Made by a program: the position numbers and the translations under genes. This document shows, piece after piece, positions 11,970 through 24,687 of a DNA stretch of 64,000 nucleotides; position 1 is the first letter of the stretch; each line of letters opens with the position of its first letter. Location of the stretch: positions 411,071 through 475,070 of the forward strand of contig ML976981.1 of assembly GCA_010015675.1 (NCBI GenBank). The letters are read 5' to 3'. The notes beneath the pieces were generated by a model. The model was not told the origin of the DNA. It saw only the letters and a list, made by a program, of their open reading frames with translations, and did no database searches. Source of the DNA: Byssothecium circinans. Lineage: Eukaryota; Ascomycota; Dothideomycetes; Pleosporales; Massarinaceae.

Positions 11970-12445
11970 GTCGTAGTCTTCAAGCCCTCTGCGCTGTTGT
12001 TGACGTGAAATAAAAAGGGGTCGCGAATCTGAATCCTCCTAAATCCACAAGCTCATCCCAATGATCAAAAGAAAGGTCAACAGACGCGCCGCCTTTCCTA
12101 TAGAATGGGTGACACGCGTTTTTATAGCTTCGGCCGTGAGGTTGGACGTCGTTCGATAGGAGGCGGAGACGGAAGGCTGCGTTCCGAATCGTTCAAATGT
12201 AGATTGAATGACGCTGAGACTCTGCCCGGCGGCCTTAGTCCTATTCCGGTCTAGCGCGGGAACACCCCGGGCTGTGCCTGCAGCAGAGCAGTGCGGCTTA
12301 CATGTGCACGGGCGGACATTACAGTCCCGCGACGCCGAACGTGGCCTGGAAGGACAGACATTCATACACTCATTTATTCACTCCTTCACAGTGACGGCGA
12401 CGGTAGTTCTGCTACTGCTGTCTCTACACACACGAGTTTCCCACC
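11970..12445. promoter_or_regulatory. Divergent promoter region between ERG24 and the sorting-receptor gene
   Basis: The 476 bp lie between the two ATGs. A minus-strand open frame at 12039-12365 shows no family-like sequence and is probably untranslated. No clear regulatory box was recognised. Confidence 0.45.
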
Positions 12446-13688
12446 ATGCACCCCCACGCCCTCACCGCAATCCTCTCCGTCCTTCTCTCCGCCACCCTCG
12501 TCGCCGCCGCCGCCGACAAACCGCTCAAACCATGCACCGCCATCTCACCCACCACGCAGCGCTTCTTCGACCTCAACCCCATGCACCGCGCACCCCCAGA
12601 CGACAAAGACCACAGCCGCAAAAAGAAAAGCAACAAGGACGTTGAAGACGGCAGTTGGCACGCGCGCGGATACGACTACGGCGCAAACTTCACCATCAAC
12701 TTCTGCGGGCCCGTGGTGGAGGAGCTGGGCAGTGTCGTGGATCTGGATCGCGAGGAGCGGAAGAACGTGAGCGCGTTTTATGAGAGGGACGGGAAGACGT
12801 ATGCGATTGGGTGAGTACTGGGAGGTGGGAGTGTGTGATTGGAGAAGGTGGAGGGATGGAATGCGCCGGAGTATATATGGGAGAGGAAACCATACTGACA
12901 TTACATTTCCCAGACAAACCAGCTTCGACCCCGTCTTCCGCGGCCGCAAACTCGTCCTCAACTACACCGGCGGCTCCTACTGCCCCTCCACCACCACCCG
13001 CCGCGCCCTCCACACTCCCATCTCTCTCCACGCCCGTGAAATCGTGGACGACGACGACGACAATGACAAAAACAAGGACAAAGACAAAGACACCAAAAAG
13101 CCCTCCAACCGCCGCAAATCCACAATCATCTCTCTCCTCTGCGAATCCGACCCCCTGACCAAAACCTCCATCTCCTTCGTCGCCGCCGTAGACGACTGCG
13201 TATACTTTTTTGAGGGCCGCTCCCCGCACGCATGCGGCGGCGTACATGTGGAAAAGCAAGCCCTAGGCCCCGGCGGCGTCTTTGGCGTTATCGTCATGAT
13301 TGCCGTGTTAGTGTACCTGGTCGGTGGGTGTGTATATCAGAGGACGGTGATGCATCAGCGGGGGTGGAGACAGTTACCGAATTATGCCATGTGGGCGGGG
13401 ATCGCGCAGTTCGTTGCCGTAAGTCCCCCAATCCAATATCTTCTTCCCGGAGATATGGAACCAGAAACTCGAAACTTGAAACGGGAACATTGAGATGGGA
13501 ATTTGACGCTAACGTTTTCTGTGTATTAGGACATGTTCATCATCCTCACATCCTCGTGCGCACGCTTCCTCCCCTCCCGTCGGGGCTACAGCCGCGTCTC
13601 GCTCGGGCAGGACAGTCGCGGGCGCAATCGCAGGAACGACGATGAAGACCGCTTGATAGATAACCTGGACGAGGAGTGGGATGACTGA
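12446..13688 (+). CDS. Mannose-6-phosphate-receptor-like sorting receptor (MRL1-type)
   Basis: Three exons (12446-12810, 12914-13418, 13530-13688) encode 342 aa. The protein has an N-terminal signal peptide (residues 1-22, hydrophobic and Ala-rich), a lumenal MRH-type domain with paired cysteines (C near 30, NFCGP, GGSYCP, SLLCE, DDCVYFF, ACGG), one membrane span near residues 244-264 (VFGVIVMIAVLVYLVGGCVY), and a cytosolic tail ending in an acidic DEEWDD. This matches yeast MRL1 and the related cation-dependent M6P receptor fold, implicated in Golgi-to-vacuole sorting of hydrolases. An Asp/Lys-rich low-complexity loop (DDDDDN then KDKDKD) interrupts the lumenal domain around residue 160. ATG27 shares this fold, so that alternative should be kept in mind. 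The ATG sits in a good CCACCATG context. Confidence 0.8.
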
Positions 13689-14682
13689 CCATCTCGCCTT
13701 TTCTCCCCTTCCTTTCAAGTTTTTTTCGTTTTTGTTGTTGGGCATCTGCATATCCAAATCCTGGATACTGGCGTTTTTATTTTCATCTACGGGGGATTTT
13801 TTTCTCGCTGGCGCATTTATACAGGTTCATGATGGGATATGTGGTTGCGGTGTACTGTACGTTTGGGTCTGCGTCTGGGATGCGGCAACGGGAGTGTATG
13901 GGATATTTCGCGAAGTCTTTTTTCTTGGGAAAATACTGGGAAGCGTCCGTTATAGACTAGAGACTATCGGCTATGAATGAGACGTTGTTGTTGTTGGACC
14001 TGCGCTGTGCTGTGCTGCGCTGCGCTGGTGCTAGATATTCCATTGATGGATCGTTGACGAGAAGATTGCCGTGTTTCAGATGATATTGACGTCTAAAGCC
14101 ACACAAAAAGACAAAGGGTAAGCGCTCACAGCCAAGAAAAAGAATTCTTCTCTACGTATTAAATCTTTCACATATCAAGGTAATACACACAGACGCAAAG
14201 CCTTAAGACTACAACGCACTCCCCTCACATACCGAGAAAGAGCATCCAAGTACCTAATCCTATTATCCACAGATTCAAAGCACCAAAGAAAATAAAAGAA
14301 ATCACAACTGCTCTTCAACTGTAAATGAAGACATTCAATACATGTATGTGAAGTCGAGGGGAAGTTGAAGTGAACGTTGGCCTCCCCACTCCAGACACAT
14401 TAACCTCTCCTCTGACATATTCGGGAGTTGCCAAAAAGATCCCACCGTCCGGCTCAAATTCAAACCTGCAAACGCTGGACGTCGGATGTGGAACTCTAGC
14501 TTTCACTTGAAAGGCGTGTATGAAGAAGCGAAGAATAAAGATTGAAGAATTGTGGAGGGAGAAAAATACCTGCCATGATGTCCTCATAGGAAAGATTGCC
14601 GAGAAGATACGCCTCCCACATCGCGTGAAGCGCACGAGTCGACCGATTCAACGATGCCCTGTGCGGTAGAGCTTACATCATC
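13689..14682. other. Convergent intergenic region, no gene recognised
   Basis: Nearly 1 kb lies between the stop codons of two convergent genes. It includes a short CTGTG/CTGCG microsatellite-like run near 14003-14027 and an open minus-strand frame at 14315-14635 without recognisable family sequence. It probably consists of 3' UTRs. Confidence 0.55.
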
Positions 14683-17600
14683 CTACAACTCCTGCTCCGG
14701 CACATCGTCTTCGTTGCCGTCATTAGCAGGTGAAGTCTTGGCGCTGACAGCGTCGTCTTTTGCGGAGCCGCCGTGTGAGCCCATGACGCTATCTGACTCG
14801 TCGTTGTCGTTGTCGAAATGTAGACGCTTTTCGACCTCAGGCTCGGCCGCGGCATCGACGTCCATGGCTTCCTCCTTTTTCCGGCCGTCATCGACGTCCA
14901 TGACTTCATACTTGTGACCATCGGCGCTTGGCTCATCCTTGTCTTGCTCTTCATCGACATCCACCTTCTCCTCCTCAAGCTCACCCTTCGCAATACGCTC
15001 AAACTGTCCATCGACCTCGTTCAGCATCTTCTTGATCTCGCCCTTCAGCGCCTTTTCTTCCCGCGGCACGACGTCTTTGCTGACCTGGACACCGCCAAGA
15101 ACCTGCAGGTAATCCGCCCTCATCTTTGCGAAGATATCGTCGGCGCCGTTCGACATCATCTCTTCAAGCGCCCTACACATCTGATTGAGATGGCTCTCAA
15201 CAGACATTGTGGCTTCCTTGAACATGCTGTGTCGCACTTGTTCTACATGGCTCGTCATGTGGCCCTTCATTCGCATGTAGCTGCCTGGACCGCGTTCATT
15301 TGTGCAAATGTCATAGGCTGTGTCCATGATGTTGGCGATGGTGGGGACAAAGTCGCGGTTTGCATCTCGCTGGGCTTCAGTCATGGCCGCTAGGTATTGG
15401 ACGTTGAGGTCGCGGAAAAGCTGCTCGTAGGTGTAGATGGAGCTTTTGAGCATTGCTAGATTTGCGAGGCCGACACCGTTATGCCGAGCACGATCCTCAA
15501 TCGTCTCGTGGAACTTGTGAAGCACTTTCCCGGAGTCGGCCGTGTATGTGTCGAAAGCTTTGGGAAGCCGGTTCTGGAATGCGCGCTCCCAGCCGGTTGC
15601 CAGGCGTTTGATAATGGGATCAATCCTGTTTTATCAGACATGCACAAGGATGGAGTCTCTGGGGTACTTACAACTCGGCATTGAAGTCGCGATGGCCGGC
15701 TGTGGGGCTGTGGTAGGAGCCATTACGCCTGACAACGGCCTTGTATGTAGCGTAATGAAGTCCACCCTCATGTCTGTATCCCCAACTGTGAGCTGTCTGA
15801 GGTGCGGCGTCCACGGCCTCTTCAATTAACTCAGGGTAGCGATCGAAGATTTGGTTACGTAGTTCCTTCTTCATCACGCTTAGACACGCCGCTACAGCTT
15901 GCTCAAGTCCCTTCTCTAGCTCGCTGAGACGCTTCTGGAGGTAACTGTGCTGCTTACGCTTGTCTTCATCGGTCATCTTAAGACCGGTGCCATCATTCGA
16001 AGCCCAAAGGGTGAACGTATTTAGCTGTTGGACGAGATTGAGGAGGAACTTCCGGCATGCCTGGATGCGGCCCGCTTCAGTCAGTTTCTTGCAGTGCTGT
16101 TGCAGTTGGGGCATTTCGGTCTCCTCGGGTGTTCTGAAGCCCGGCACCTTCCCATCTTTCTTCAGCCGACCGCACATCTTCTGATACGCTCGACTGCTCA
16201 CGCAGAAGACGGGAAGTGATCGTGCAACCTCCTCATAATCGCGCTGATCTTCGTCGGGGTTGAATGCCTCCTCATCTTCTTCCTCTGCATTCTCCATGTC
16301 CAGCTCTTTGATACCAGCGGCAAAGTCTTGCTGGATTGCACCCTTTGAGTACTTGTTTCGCTCGGCAATACACAAAGCATTGATTTCACCTTGAATTTCA
16401 GCAACCTTCTCCTTCAGCTCATGGATCTTTGCCCTGAGGTCAGGTATTTGCTTGCGGATCATTGCTTTCTCTTGGCGAGCAGTCTTCTTCGACTGTCGCA
16501 GCTCGTCAATTTTCGCCTTGATCTGCTCCACGGTGAGGGGCTCCTTTGGAGGCTCGCAGCCTTCGTTGTCGGAATCCTCGTCGGACTGGTCTAACTCCTC
16601 ATTGTCGGAAGCGATATATTCAATATCGGAATCATCCTCTAATGTTCGACGCTTGCGTGATTTCTCCGCCGACGCACGCCTCTTTCGCTTGTTGGAGGCC
16701 TTTTGTGCAGGAGCAAAAACCGTCTCGCCACTGTCAGCATCGTCTTGTAACTTTTCCCAAACCTCCGTATCCTTTTCGGCCTCCTCCATGACTTCGCTAT
16801 ACACAGCAATGGAATCTTTCAACGTCTCGACCTCTTTCTCGATAGACACAATTTGCCTCTTGTAGCCTTGTTGCTGCTCCTCCAGATAAGAGATTTGGTC
16901 TTCTAGCTCCAGGCTGCCCGTGGCTTCTGTGATCGAAATGTCATCGGTTTTGGAACAGATGAAGGTGACGCTTGAGTAATTGCCGTCGTACTTGAGCTGA
17001 CGCTTGAAAGTCTCGCCCAGTAGGTTCTTGGCGGCCTTGTCATCCACGGCTCGAGTGATAGGCGCGACGATCCAGAGCCCAGTACACTGCTTCATATAGC
17101 GCTCGGCAACAGCGGCACGGGCAGCATTTGAATCGTGAACACCAGGAAGATCAACAATAACAGCGCCTGTGGATAGAGCGTCCGACTTTGTGAATATCCG
17201 TACCTCCTTGATCAATGCCCAGTATTCTGTCTTACTGGCTGATTTCTTCTGCTCCTTATTCTTGTCCTTGTCCTTTGGGCCGATTACCTTCTCCTTACTG
17301 TCGACGTATTTCTGCAGCTCCGAGTAGAACTGATCTGAATGACCTGACCGGATGTACTTCGTTGTGCCAAGGCAGCTGAGTACCGTTTTCTCAGCCATCA
17401 ACTTCTCAACCGTCCAACTGGCAAGGTCGTCCTTGGGGATCTTGGGATAGGTCGCATGGAACTTCTGCCAAGCGACTCCTGCATCCGAGTTGGGGTCTCT
17501 GGCATCTGAAGAGAGAGTGCCATTCTCAGTCAGAAATTCGGCCATCAAAGTCTTGAGTTCCTTCTCCCAGTCGGCCTTCTCGATGAATTGGACCTCAGCG

Positions 17601-18907
17601 CGATATTTGGAGCCAGGATCCTTGCTCGTATTCATTGAGATGGAAGTTACCACAGCAGTGCAGGCGCGCATGCAGTTTGTAGGCACCAAGCGCTCCTCAT
17701 CAAGCAGCGCGTTGATAACACTGCTCTTCCCCGCCCCGGTGTTTCCAACTACGCCAACGACAGTACGCGTGCGTGCCGCTTGACTGCTGAGTTTATTTAT
17801 CGCCTCGACCCAAGCGGCTGCATCCGGGCTTGAAGCAGCATATCGAGAGAAAGTTGTCTTAAGGGAATCCAGAACTTTAATAGATTTGGCAACCCCGGCT
17901 TCAAGAACCTCTGGTACTTGCTGATCCATGATCTCTCTCAGGAAGCGATCTGTTGGCTTGATGACATCCTCACCGCTTGGTGATATGTCTCGCTTGAAGT
18001 GGTGTTCTGGGTCAAATGTAACCTCCGGCTCGGGAGTTTTGATGCGGAATGGAGAATGCCTTTCTGCTTTCACCACATCTGCAACGGGAGAAAGGTGTTC
18101 TGCTTTGACTGGCTGGGCAGGAGCTTCATAGCTCGTTGGTGCAGCTGGAGGGACATAAGGCGTGTGCCGAAGCCGCGACGGATGGGGCGACATGCGTGGA
18201 GGTGGTCGCGTGCTGTGGTCCAGGTGGTAAGGGCCATTATCCTCTTGTTCAGCTGCGAGGTTGAAGCTGGGGGCTCTGGTGGGAGGAACAGAGCTCAGAG
18301 GTGAGGTCTCCTGCCTGGTAATGTCGGGGACTCCATGAGAAGATCGTCTGCCAGCTGTCTCCACGGAAGGCATCTCTTGATCTTGCATGATATCCCAAGA
18401 AGGAGCTGTATCCCTTTCAAGATGCGTAGAGATGGGTGTCAAAGGTGGCGGGGCAGTTGCCACACTGCTAACCTTGCGAAAAGGTTTTATAGGCAAAGGC
18501 GGAGAACTTGAACCAGCTGGTGCTGGCCGGGGAGTTCTCAACGCCAATGAAGGTGTTGAATTCGAGGCAGGCTTGGGTGTCGGAGCCACTGGATGCTTCT
18601 CCACGGCTCGAAGAACAATCAATGAGTCTCCATAGTGGTTCAAAGTCCCGATTTTCACATCTGGTGGCAGGACCTCTCCTCTGAACTGCAGTTCGATTTC
18701 GGATGCCGGATTCTGCTTCTGGGTGAAAACATCGCAGAGTTTATCGACTTTGATCCCAGCATGGCCTTTGACCCAGACAAAGTCAAACTCGTCGAGAGGC
18801 TCAGTCTTTCCAAGCGATATGATGGCAACCATGAACCTTTTGGGCTGTATAGGAAGGCTGCCTGTAGGTGCCTTTTTGGCTTGAGCATGCAGCGCGTCCC
18901 AGTCCAT
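14683..18907 (-). CDS. SLIP-GC-like nuclear GTPase with N-terminal ubiquitin-like domain (DUF7605 type)
   Basis: Two exons (18907-15672 and 15625-14683, 46-nt intron GTAAGT..AACAG) give 1,392 aa. The open frame extends upstream only through a TTG, so the ATG at 18907 (MDWDALHAQ) is chosen. Residues about 15-105 look like a ubiquitin/SUMO-like beta-grasp domain. Residues 110-340 are disordered and Ser/Pro-rich. A dynamin-like GTPase domain follows: G1 GNTGAGKSS at 388-396, G3 DLPGV near 586, G4 SKTDD near 650. A long coiled coil interrupted by a bipartite basic cluster (NKRKRRA..KSRKRR) is consistent with nuclear import. The C-terminal helical part matches the fungal DUF7605 arrangement, and the last 100 residues are acidic. 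The mammalian namesake SLIP-GC limits DNA damage in germinal-centre B cells; the fungal role is unknown. Confidence 0.85.
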
Positions 18908-19939
18908 TCTTGTTGCTAGACGCGATACACCCCTTTTGCACTGTCGGTTAGATGGTAGATGCTGTGGTCGCGACGTGCGAAGCCCCACAGCAGCAATTGG
19001 CGTGGATAGAAATGGCAATAGCGCAAGCAAACACTAAACAGGCAGTGCGAATACTTGCCTTTGGGTTTTAAACGGTAGACAGCGTCGCCAATTGAATAAT
19101 GTTCGATCCACGCGCCCTGTGAAGGATGGAGAAATGGGGAAGCGCATGGGATGCAGGCGGTGGTCGTGATGGTGGTTGTGGAGAAGTGACGACAGCGAAA
19201 ACAAGTCCTTGTTCGCTGTGGGTCGTCGCGTCCGACTAGTGCCGATCAACGCGCTAGCACGTGCAAACGTGGAAGGCGCGACTTGGTGCCGGGTGGCTGC
19301 TCAGACGACCCAGATGTCTTTCAACATGCGCAATCATTTCTCCCCCTTCACCGCCGCTTCTTCTGCTCCTATTCCGACTGCACCGATGGGTGATGGGATG
19401 TCCTGTGGGGAATCCGAATGATGAGGAACAAATCTCGGAAATTGGTCCGAGGGTCCTACCACCGCGGGATTTGGCTTCCACGCTCTACCGCGAAGTCTCG
19501 TTATCCCAGAGTGCAAACTTGTCTTTCCGGCAAAGGAGACCATTGCGAGAGTGTGCGACAGTGGCGGAGAAGTCAGAGATACGGCCACTCACAGCCCTCA
19601 CAATTCAACATCGATAATACGTGCACAGAACCGACCTTTCCAAGACAGACACCATGAATCTACAAGAGACCACATCGTTTCAAAAAAAGGTCTGGAATCA
19701 TTCATCAACGACCACCAGGCAACTCGACCTGCAACACCCCCATCACCTGATTCACCTCATAGAACATGTGTCTCGCGCGGCTTCCCAGGAAATCCTTTGT
19801 TTGTTTCGTAGGCTTTGTCCGTGTTGCTCAACTCCCCTTCAAAGACAACAATAGCCTTGTTCCGTCCTATTTCTGTCTTGTTTCTTTCATCTGAATCTCT
19901 CACAGGCTTCACAATGTTACTGTTCAACATAACCTCTTC
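18908..19939. promoter_or_regulatory. Divergent intergenic region (about 1 kb)
   Basis: This region separates the starts of the nuclear GTPase (minus) and the HExxH protein (plus). Several short open frames on both strands lack any family-like sequence. It likely contains both promoters and 5' UTRs. Confidence 0.45.
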
Positions 19940-21397
19940 ATGCCGACTTCGCGGTCATCATGTCCTCCATTCCACCGAACCTTTCGACGACAGATTCTCC
20001 AAATTACCATGTGCACTGAAACCCTCGGAATCAACCAGCTCATCGCAGCCGCGAACAAGAATGATCGCCTCAAACTTCTCAACGATGCTTCCGTCCTCGC
20101 AGGCAATCTCGACAATCCTATCCACCCCATCTTCCACGACGCCTCATTCCTAGAGAAGAGTCTGCATCTTCGCCAGGCACTCCAGTTAGCTTCCCTTTTC
20201 ATTGAGCACGATAGCCTACTGGAGTTCTTCATCCCGCTTACATACGGGCGCCAACAGATTGACCCCGCAACTGGCAAGGCCTTCCTTACTAACCCGGCAG
20301 TCTGGAAGTCCGATGCAGAGATCAAACTGTATCTCAAAGGCGTGCGCAAAGCGCTTCACTGCCTTGAGCACTGTGTTGTATTCCGTTGGGTCAGCGGCGA
20401 AGGCACCGAACGTCTCTGGGGACGAACACGTCTCTTTGAGCGTCATCCTTGCCATACATCAACCTGCTCCAACGCATTCAAATACAGGTCATCCGTGCTA
20501 ATCGAGCTCAACAATAAAATGCTCAGATTCTACGATGATGAAGAGAACGGATATCGCACGCGCTCCAAGTGCGATCAATTCCGCCACGACTTCCAACTTG
20601 CCACTACTTTGATCCACGAACTCGTCCATGCCTACGGAGCGATGCGTCGTGGTGGTCTCTCCGAACCCTTTATCCGTCTCGACTACCCTGCAGACTCTGC
20701 CGAGTGGGGCTATGCATGGGAAAACTTCATGTTCGGCGCCATTATTAACCCGCAAGACAGGTCAACATTCGGCACTCATGTACAGCTCCGCAAGACGTGG
20801 GCTGATCCCGAAGTCGCAAAAGCTAACGGAGGGAAAGAGTATTCCACCGTCCCTGTGCGCTGGACCGCACAATGGTTCCGCAAGGAGACGTGGGCTAAAA
20901 TCGAGAAGGGCGGGCCGCTGGCGATCCCGCATTCTGTGACACAGCTCAAGTTCGTGTCGTCGACCAAGTATCACCGTTGGGTCATCATGACTGATGTACC
21001 CGGGACCAGGGATGACATTAGCAAGCTTCACGATGCTGCTGTGGCTGCGAAGCTCAGGAATCCGAACTTCACACAAAAGGATTTGGAGCTTCGTAGAGTA
21101 CTCTGGACGCTCGTCGATTCGGAGTACCTCCAGCGGACTAACGTTCCTATACCTGTGCGAGTGCCTGAAAGGTTTTCCTACAAGACTGTGACGTGTTCAA
21201 CTGCCAAGGTAGCCTCAAGGGAGTCGTTGGTATCGTCGACTTCCTTGACTTGTACGACGACTTTGACCACAACAGTCCGCACGGCACTGTCAGAATTATC
21301 GCCCCTCTCGCCTCGTGGAGGCAATACCCGTCCAAAGCGGAGACGGGACGAGGATGAGACCCCATCCCCTCGCCCATACAAAGCGACTAAGCTCTGA
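19940..21397 (+). CDS. HExxH metallopeptidase-like fungal protein
   Basis: This is a single open frame of 485 aa; a second in-frame ATG at 20009 (MCTETLG) would give a protein 23 residues shorter and is an equally good start. The diagnostic element is TLIHELVHAYG (HExxH, His226 and His230 in the longer form), the zincin zinc-binding and catalytic motif. It is followed by EWGYAWENFMFG about 26 residues later, where Glu255 or Glu261 could be the third zinc ligand, as in gluzincins. No signal peptide or membrane span is visible, so a cytosolic or nuclear location is likely. The C-terminus is Ser/Thr-rich, then basic (RPKRRRDED). The precise peptidase family was not recognised and activity is inferred only from the motif. 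Confidence 0.8.
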   Translation: MPTSRSSCPPFHRTFRRQILQITMCTETLGINQLIAAANKNDRLKLLNDASVLAGNLDNPIHPIFHDASFLEKSLHLRQALQLASLFIEHDSLLEFFIPLTYGRQQIDPATGKAFLTNPAVWKSDAEIKLYLKGVRKALHCLEHCVVFRWVSGEGTERLWGRTRLFERHPCHTSTCSNAFKYRSSVLIELNNKMLRFYDDEENGYRTRSKCDQFRHDFQLATTLIHELVHAYGAMRRGGLSEPFIRLDYPADSAEWGYAWENFMFGAIINPQDRSTFGTHVQLRKTWADPEVAKANGGKEYSTVPVRWTAQWFRKETWAKIEKGGPLAIPHSVTQLKFVSSTKYHRWVIMTDVPGTRDDISKLHDAAVAAKLRNPNFTQKDLELRRVLWTLVDSEYLQRTNVPIPVRVPERFSYKTVTCSTAKVASRESLVSSTSLTCTTTLTTTVRTALSELSPLSPRGGNTRPKRRRDEDETPSPRPYKATKL

Positions 21398-24300
21398 GTG
21401 GGTGGTCCCCTCAGCTTCGTTCCGTCTCTTCAATCTCAATGCCGCCGGTTAGGCAAGAGTTCTCATGTGGGAATGCTTTCGCGTTCCATCTCAGGCTGAG
21501 CCTGATCTGCGTTTTTTTCCAGCGTCCTCGTAGCATTGCATTGCATAGCATCGCATCACTTTGCACTTAGCAGAGTTCTCTGCTAGTCGCCTATCTAGTC
21601 TTATAACCTCTGATACCAATCTCATATCCTTTCATGTCTCAGTCTTCGCCCCCTTCACTCTTCATCTCCTCCGTCGACCTTGCCACCTCTGCATCTACCC
21701 TACAGTCTCGGGCGATGTTTCTCAATCCGGGGCCCTTGCCCTTGCATTCGACATCAACTCCCGATTCACCGCTCTTTCTCCCTTCACTCTCTCCCCCGTC
21801 TCATCGACACAGCCCATCTTCCAGATGAGACTGATTACCAGTTCCAGAAGGGTCACCACGAGACCTCCTATGGTGTTGATATTGTTTCTATTTTCGGCGC
21901 TTTTGCCCCACTGAGTGAGCAGCATTCCACATGCACGCCGGCCCGCATCTTACACACAGCCCCAAACCATCACCGCCACGACAGCTCCCCGCGAACGAAT
22001 AATCCGCGCCTGGAGACGTAGCGATTGGCAGAATACGCTGATCTTTTCTCAATCAACATCCAAATCCTGGGATCGCAGTCGTCTAACGTCGGATGCAGAG
22101 TCAGCGGTCGTACAGATACGAATGCGCTGCAGGCGTCGAAGTCGTAGGCCATAGGGCACCGCTGCGTGTCGTCCACTCTGCATGACATTCTCCGTTGTTC
22201 AAAAAGGCGGGGTGCCGAGTCTAGAAAAACTTGGAAGTGGAAAAAAAAATATAACTATCGAATGGTCGCAGGATCGGCTTCGCCTACCGATGGTACTGAA
22301 AGAACAGGACAGCAGTTTTCCCCATTCGAACAGAGGGGTGACGAGATAGGTAAAGAGAGCTATTGATAGGTCGCATAACGTGGTCGCAGCCTTGCGCATG
22401 TTGTCTGGGGGTTTGAGCAGCGAGCACTTTTCATGTTTTTGGCTGTCCACGCGATAAGCTCTGATGCATGTCTGACCCTGAAAGTTGAGGTCATGTACAG
22501 TACTGTACAGTACCTTTTTGCCGATAGTTCTGTCCCCACATTTGAGATCTGTCAAGGCGCCTTTTCGCCCCCACAGCTAGCCTGGCCTAACGCAGAGGCA
22601 CTCCACTCCACACCCCACAGTGAAAAGCGAGTTACGTAGAGTTACATGGATGCAGGGTATCATTCTTCAGAGCGATGTTACAGTACTTGTACCACTGCAA
22701 GTGAAAGTTGCAACAGACAGTCGACGCTCGTTCTCGGAATCCCAATCGTATCACACAATTCCCTTGTAGTGGGGCGCCATCATTTTCAGTGTACGACATA
22801 GCATGATAGCATACCATAGCTAAATAGTAAACCGAACCTTGTAAAATCTAGCTGCTTTACCTTCACCTTCCTAGCATCGTTGTCAATCTCCGATAGAAAA
22901 TCGCCATCGGCCCAGGGACCTGATCGAGCAAGAGCGCAAGCGGTAAAATACCTAGCTACCGAGTGAGGAGCCATTTCGTACCACTGTCGTGGGACTGTAG
23001 TGCATACAATTTGAAACTTTGCGGTAGGTAGGTAGGCTCATCAGTCTCTCCGATAGAGCAAGCAAACATAAGTCGAGAAGAGACGAGACGAGATACAAAG
23101 AATCTAGTAAAAACTACGCGGATTCAAAACCGTTTTCACTCCAAGCCACCTTTACATCTCTACCTATATCCCGCTTCCGCTCCCGCCCCCATTTCTACCG
23201 ATGTAGTATGTAAAGTACCGTCCACACATATCCCAACCACTCCATGTACTACCCCAAAGCTCACAACTTCAACTCCAACCTATAATACCAATCCATCTCC
23301 CCTACGATCGCTTCCACCGTGCCTCATCTCCCTTCCCTCCCACGGGCGTAAATTGTATAACAACCCAGTTCATATGAGATGTATATGCCGTGCTCGTGCC
23401 CGTGTTCGTTTCCGCGTCGCGGGAGGCCATGTTCGCCTAAAGGAAACATATTCCACTCGAAAGGAAAGATCCAGGGGCTTGCATGCATATGCGCGATGGA
23501 GGTCAGTACAGCCAATGGTGTCGTGGGATGCGCGAGGCGAGGCGAGGCGTTCTTCAAGGCTGACTCGACGCCGTTTTCATTTGGATGTGTCGCGGTGACG
23601 AGCGGTTCAGGTATGTCAGCGACGGCAGCATGACAGGGGATGCAGTGGGGGTATGCGGAATAGGAATAAGGTGGGTGGGTTCGTTTTGAGTGTTTGAGGG
23701 TTTGAGGGTTTGATGGATTAGGGTGGGAAGGGGTGGAGTGGTGGGACGTTTTTGCCCCCCTTTCCTGACTGTTTCGTTTGGGGGGTTGGATGTTAGTTGG
23801 CTAGGTGGTTGCTTGACTGATTAATCGTGCGTGGTGCGTGGGTATATAGGTGTGCGACTCGTGTGTGCGTAGAGTTATGGGCGTTGGAAAGATATATATG
23901 TCTGTCTGTGCGGTTGAGCAGATACCTGTCGTTCATATCCATTCCCTTGCGCACACGGCAAACTATCCTCTAGCAGCGATCAACATCCACTGTGGGGACT
24001 TTTCCACCCGGCGGTCTTTTATGGTTGCCTTCGTGCAGCATGATATGTATTATTAGGGCCGTGAAAGTGGGACCAGAAAATCTTAGCTGTTCGCTGACAT
24101 GGGACATGACAGAATCGGAAATTAACGTAGATATTCTTGTGTAGTTTGAGGTATTTCGAGAGATAGTCGATGGGGGCCATAAAGACGGTCGGCGGATCAA
24201 TGGGTCGATCATGAATGACTTTTACGAGTTAGGAAGCGTCGTGTGGGGCGGAGGAATTGTTTTGCTAAGTTTGCTTGAGACATGAGAAACATTCGTGGAG

Positions 24301-24687
24301 AGCAGGTGGAAAGAGGTCGTCGCCACATGTGAAACGTGTGTAGTGCAATGATATCATTATCAATATTCCCAGCCTGTTTGGCGGGGTCGTATACCGGATG
24401 TGATGGTGCTGAAAAGGGCTCTTGTACAAGAGAGCGCATCATGTAAAAATATATACAAAGTAAGTCATGAACGGAAAAAAAGGTGAAGAAGAAGAAGCCC
24501 AAACTATGATCCATCCTAAAATGCCAACGCAGACTATAAGTCAAGCGAGGGTATCAATGCTAAGAAAAGGGGGAAAACAGTGTTCATGCAATGCAGGATG
24601 CAAAGCCATGATGAAGAAGTAAAGACAAGACAGGAGCACAAAACGCTTGAACGCGATGAAAGGAAGAAAATGCGTTAACACATTAGT
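21398..24687. other. Gene-poor stretch of 3.3 kb
   Basis: No convincing gene was found on either strand. Visible items are a TAGCATTGCATTGCATAGCA run (about 21531-21550) echoing the repeat core near ERG24, a 14-nt palindrome GTACAGTACTGTAC (22495-22508) and a short GTTTGAGG tandem (about 23690-23712). Small open frames are low-complexity or antisense-like. The right end probably contains the 3' UTR of the gene ending at 24688. Confidence 0.5.

Noticed and set aside
12291..12770. Plus-strand open frame overlapping the sorting-receptor gene
   Set aside because: It is an alternative frame of the C-rich first exon of the MRL1-like gene, Thr/Pro-rich with no domain.
18908..19030. 41-residue upstream extension of the nuclear GTPase
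   Set aside because: The longer frame begins at a TTG; the first ATG at 18907 directly precedes the conserved-looking N-terminus.
21561..22021. Possible small genes downstream of the HExxH protein
   Set aside because: The frames are Ser/Pro/His-rich, overlap each other, and show no signal peptide, domain or splice support.
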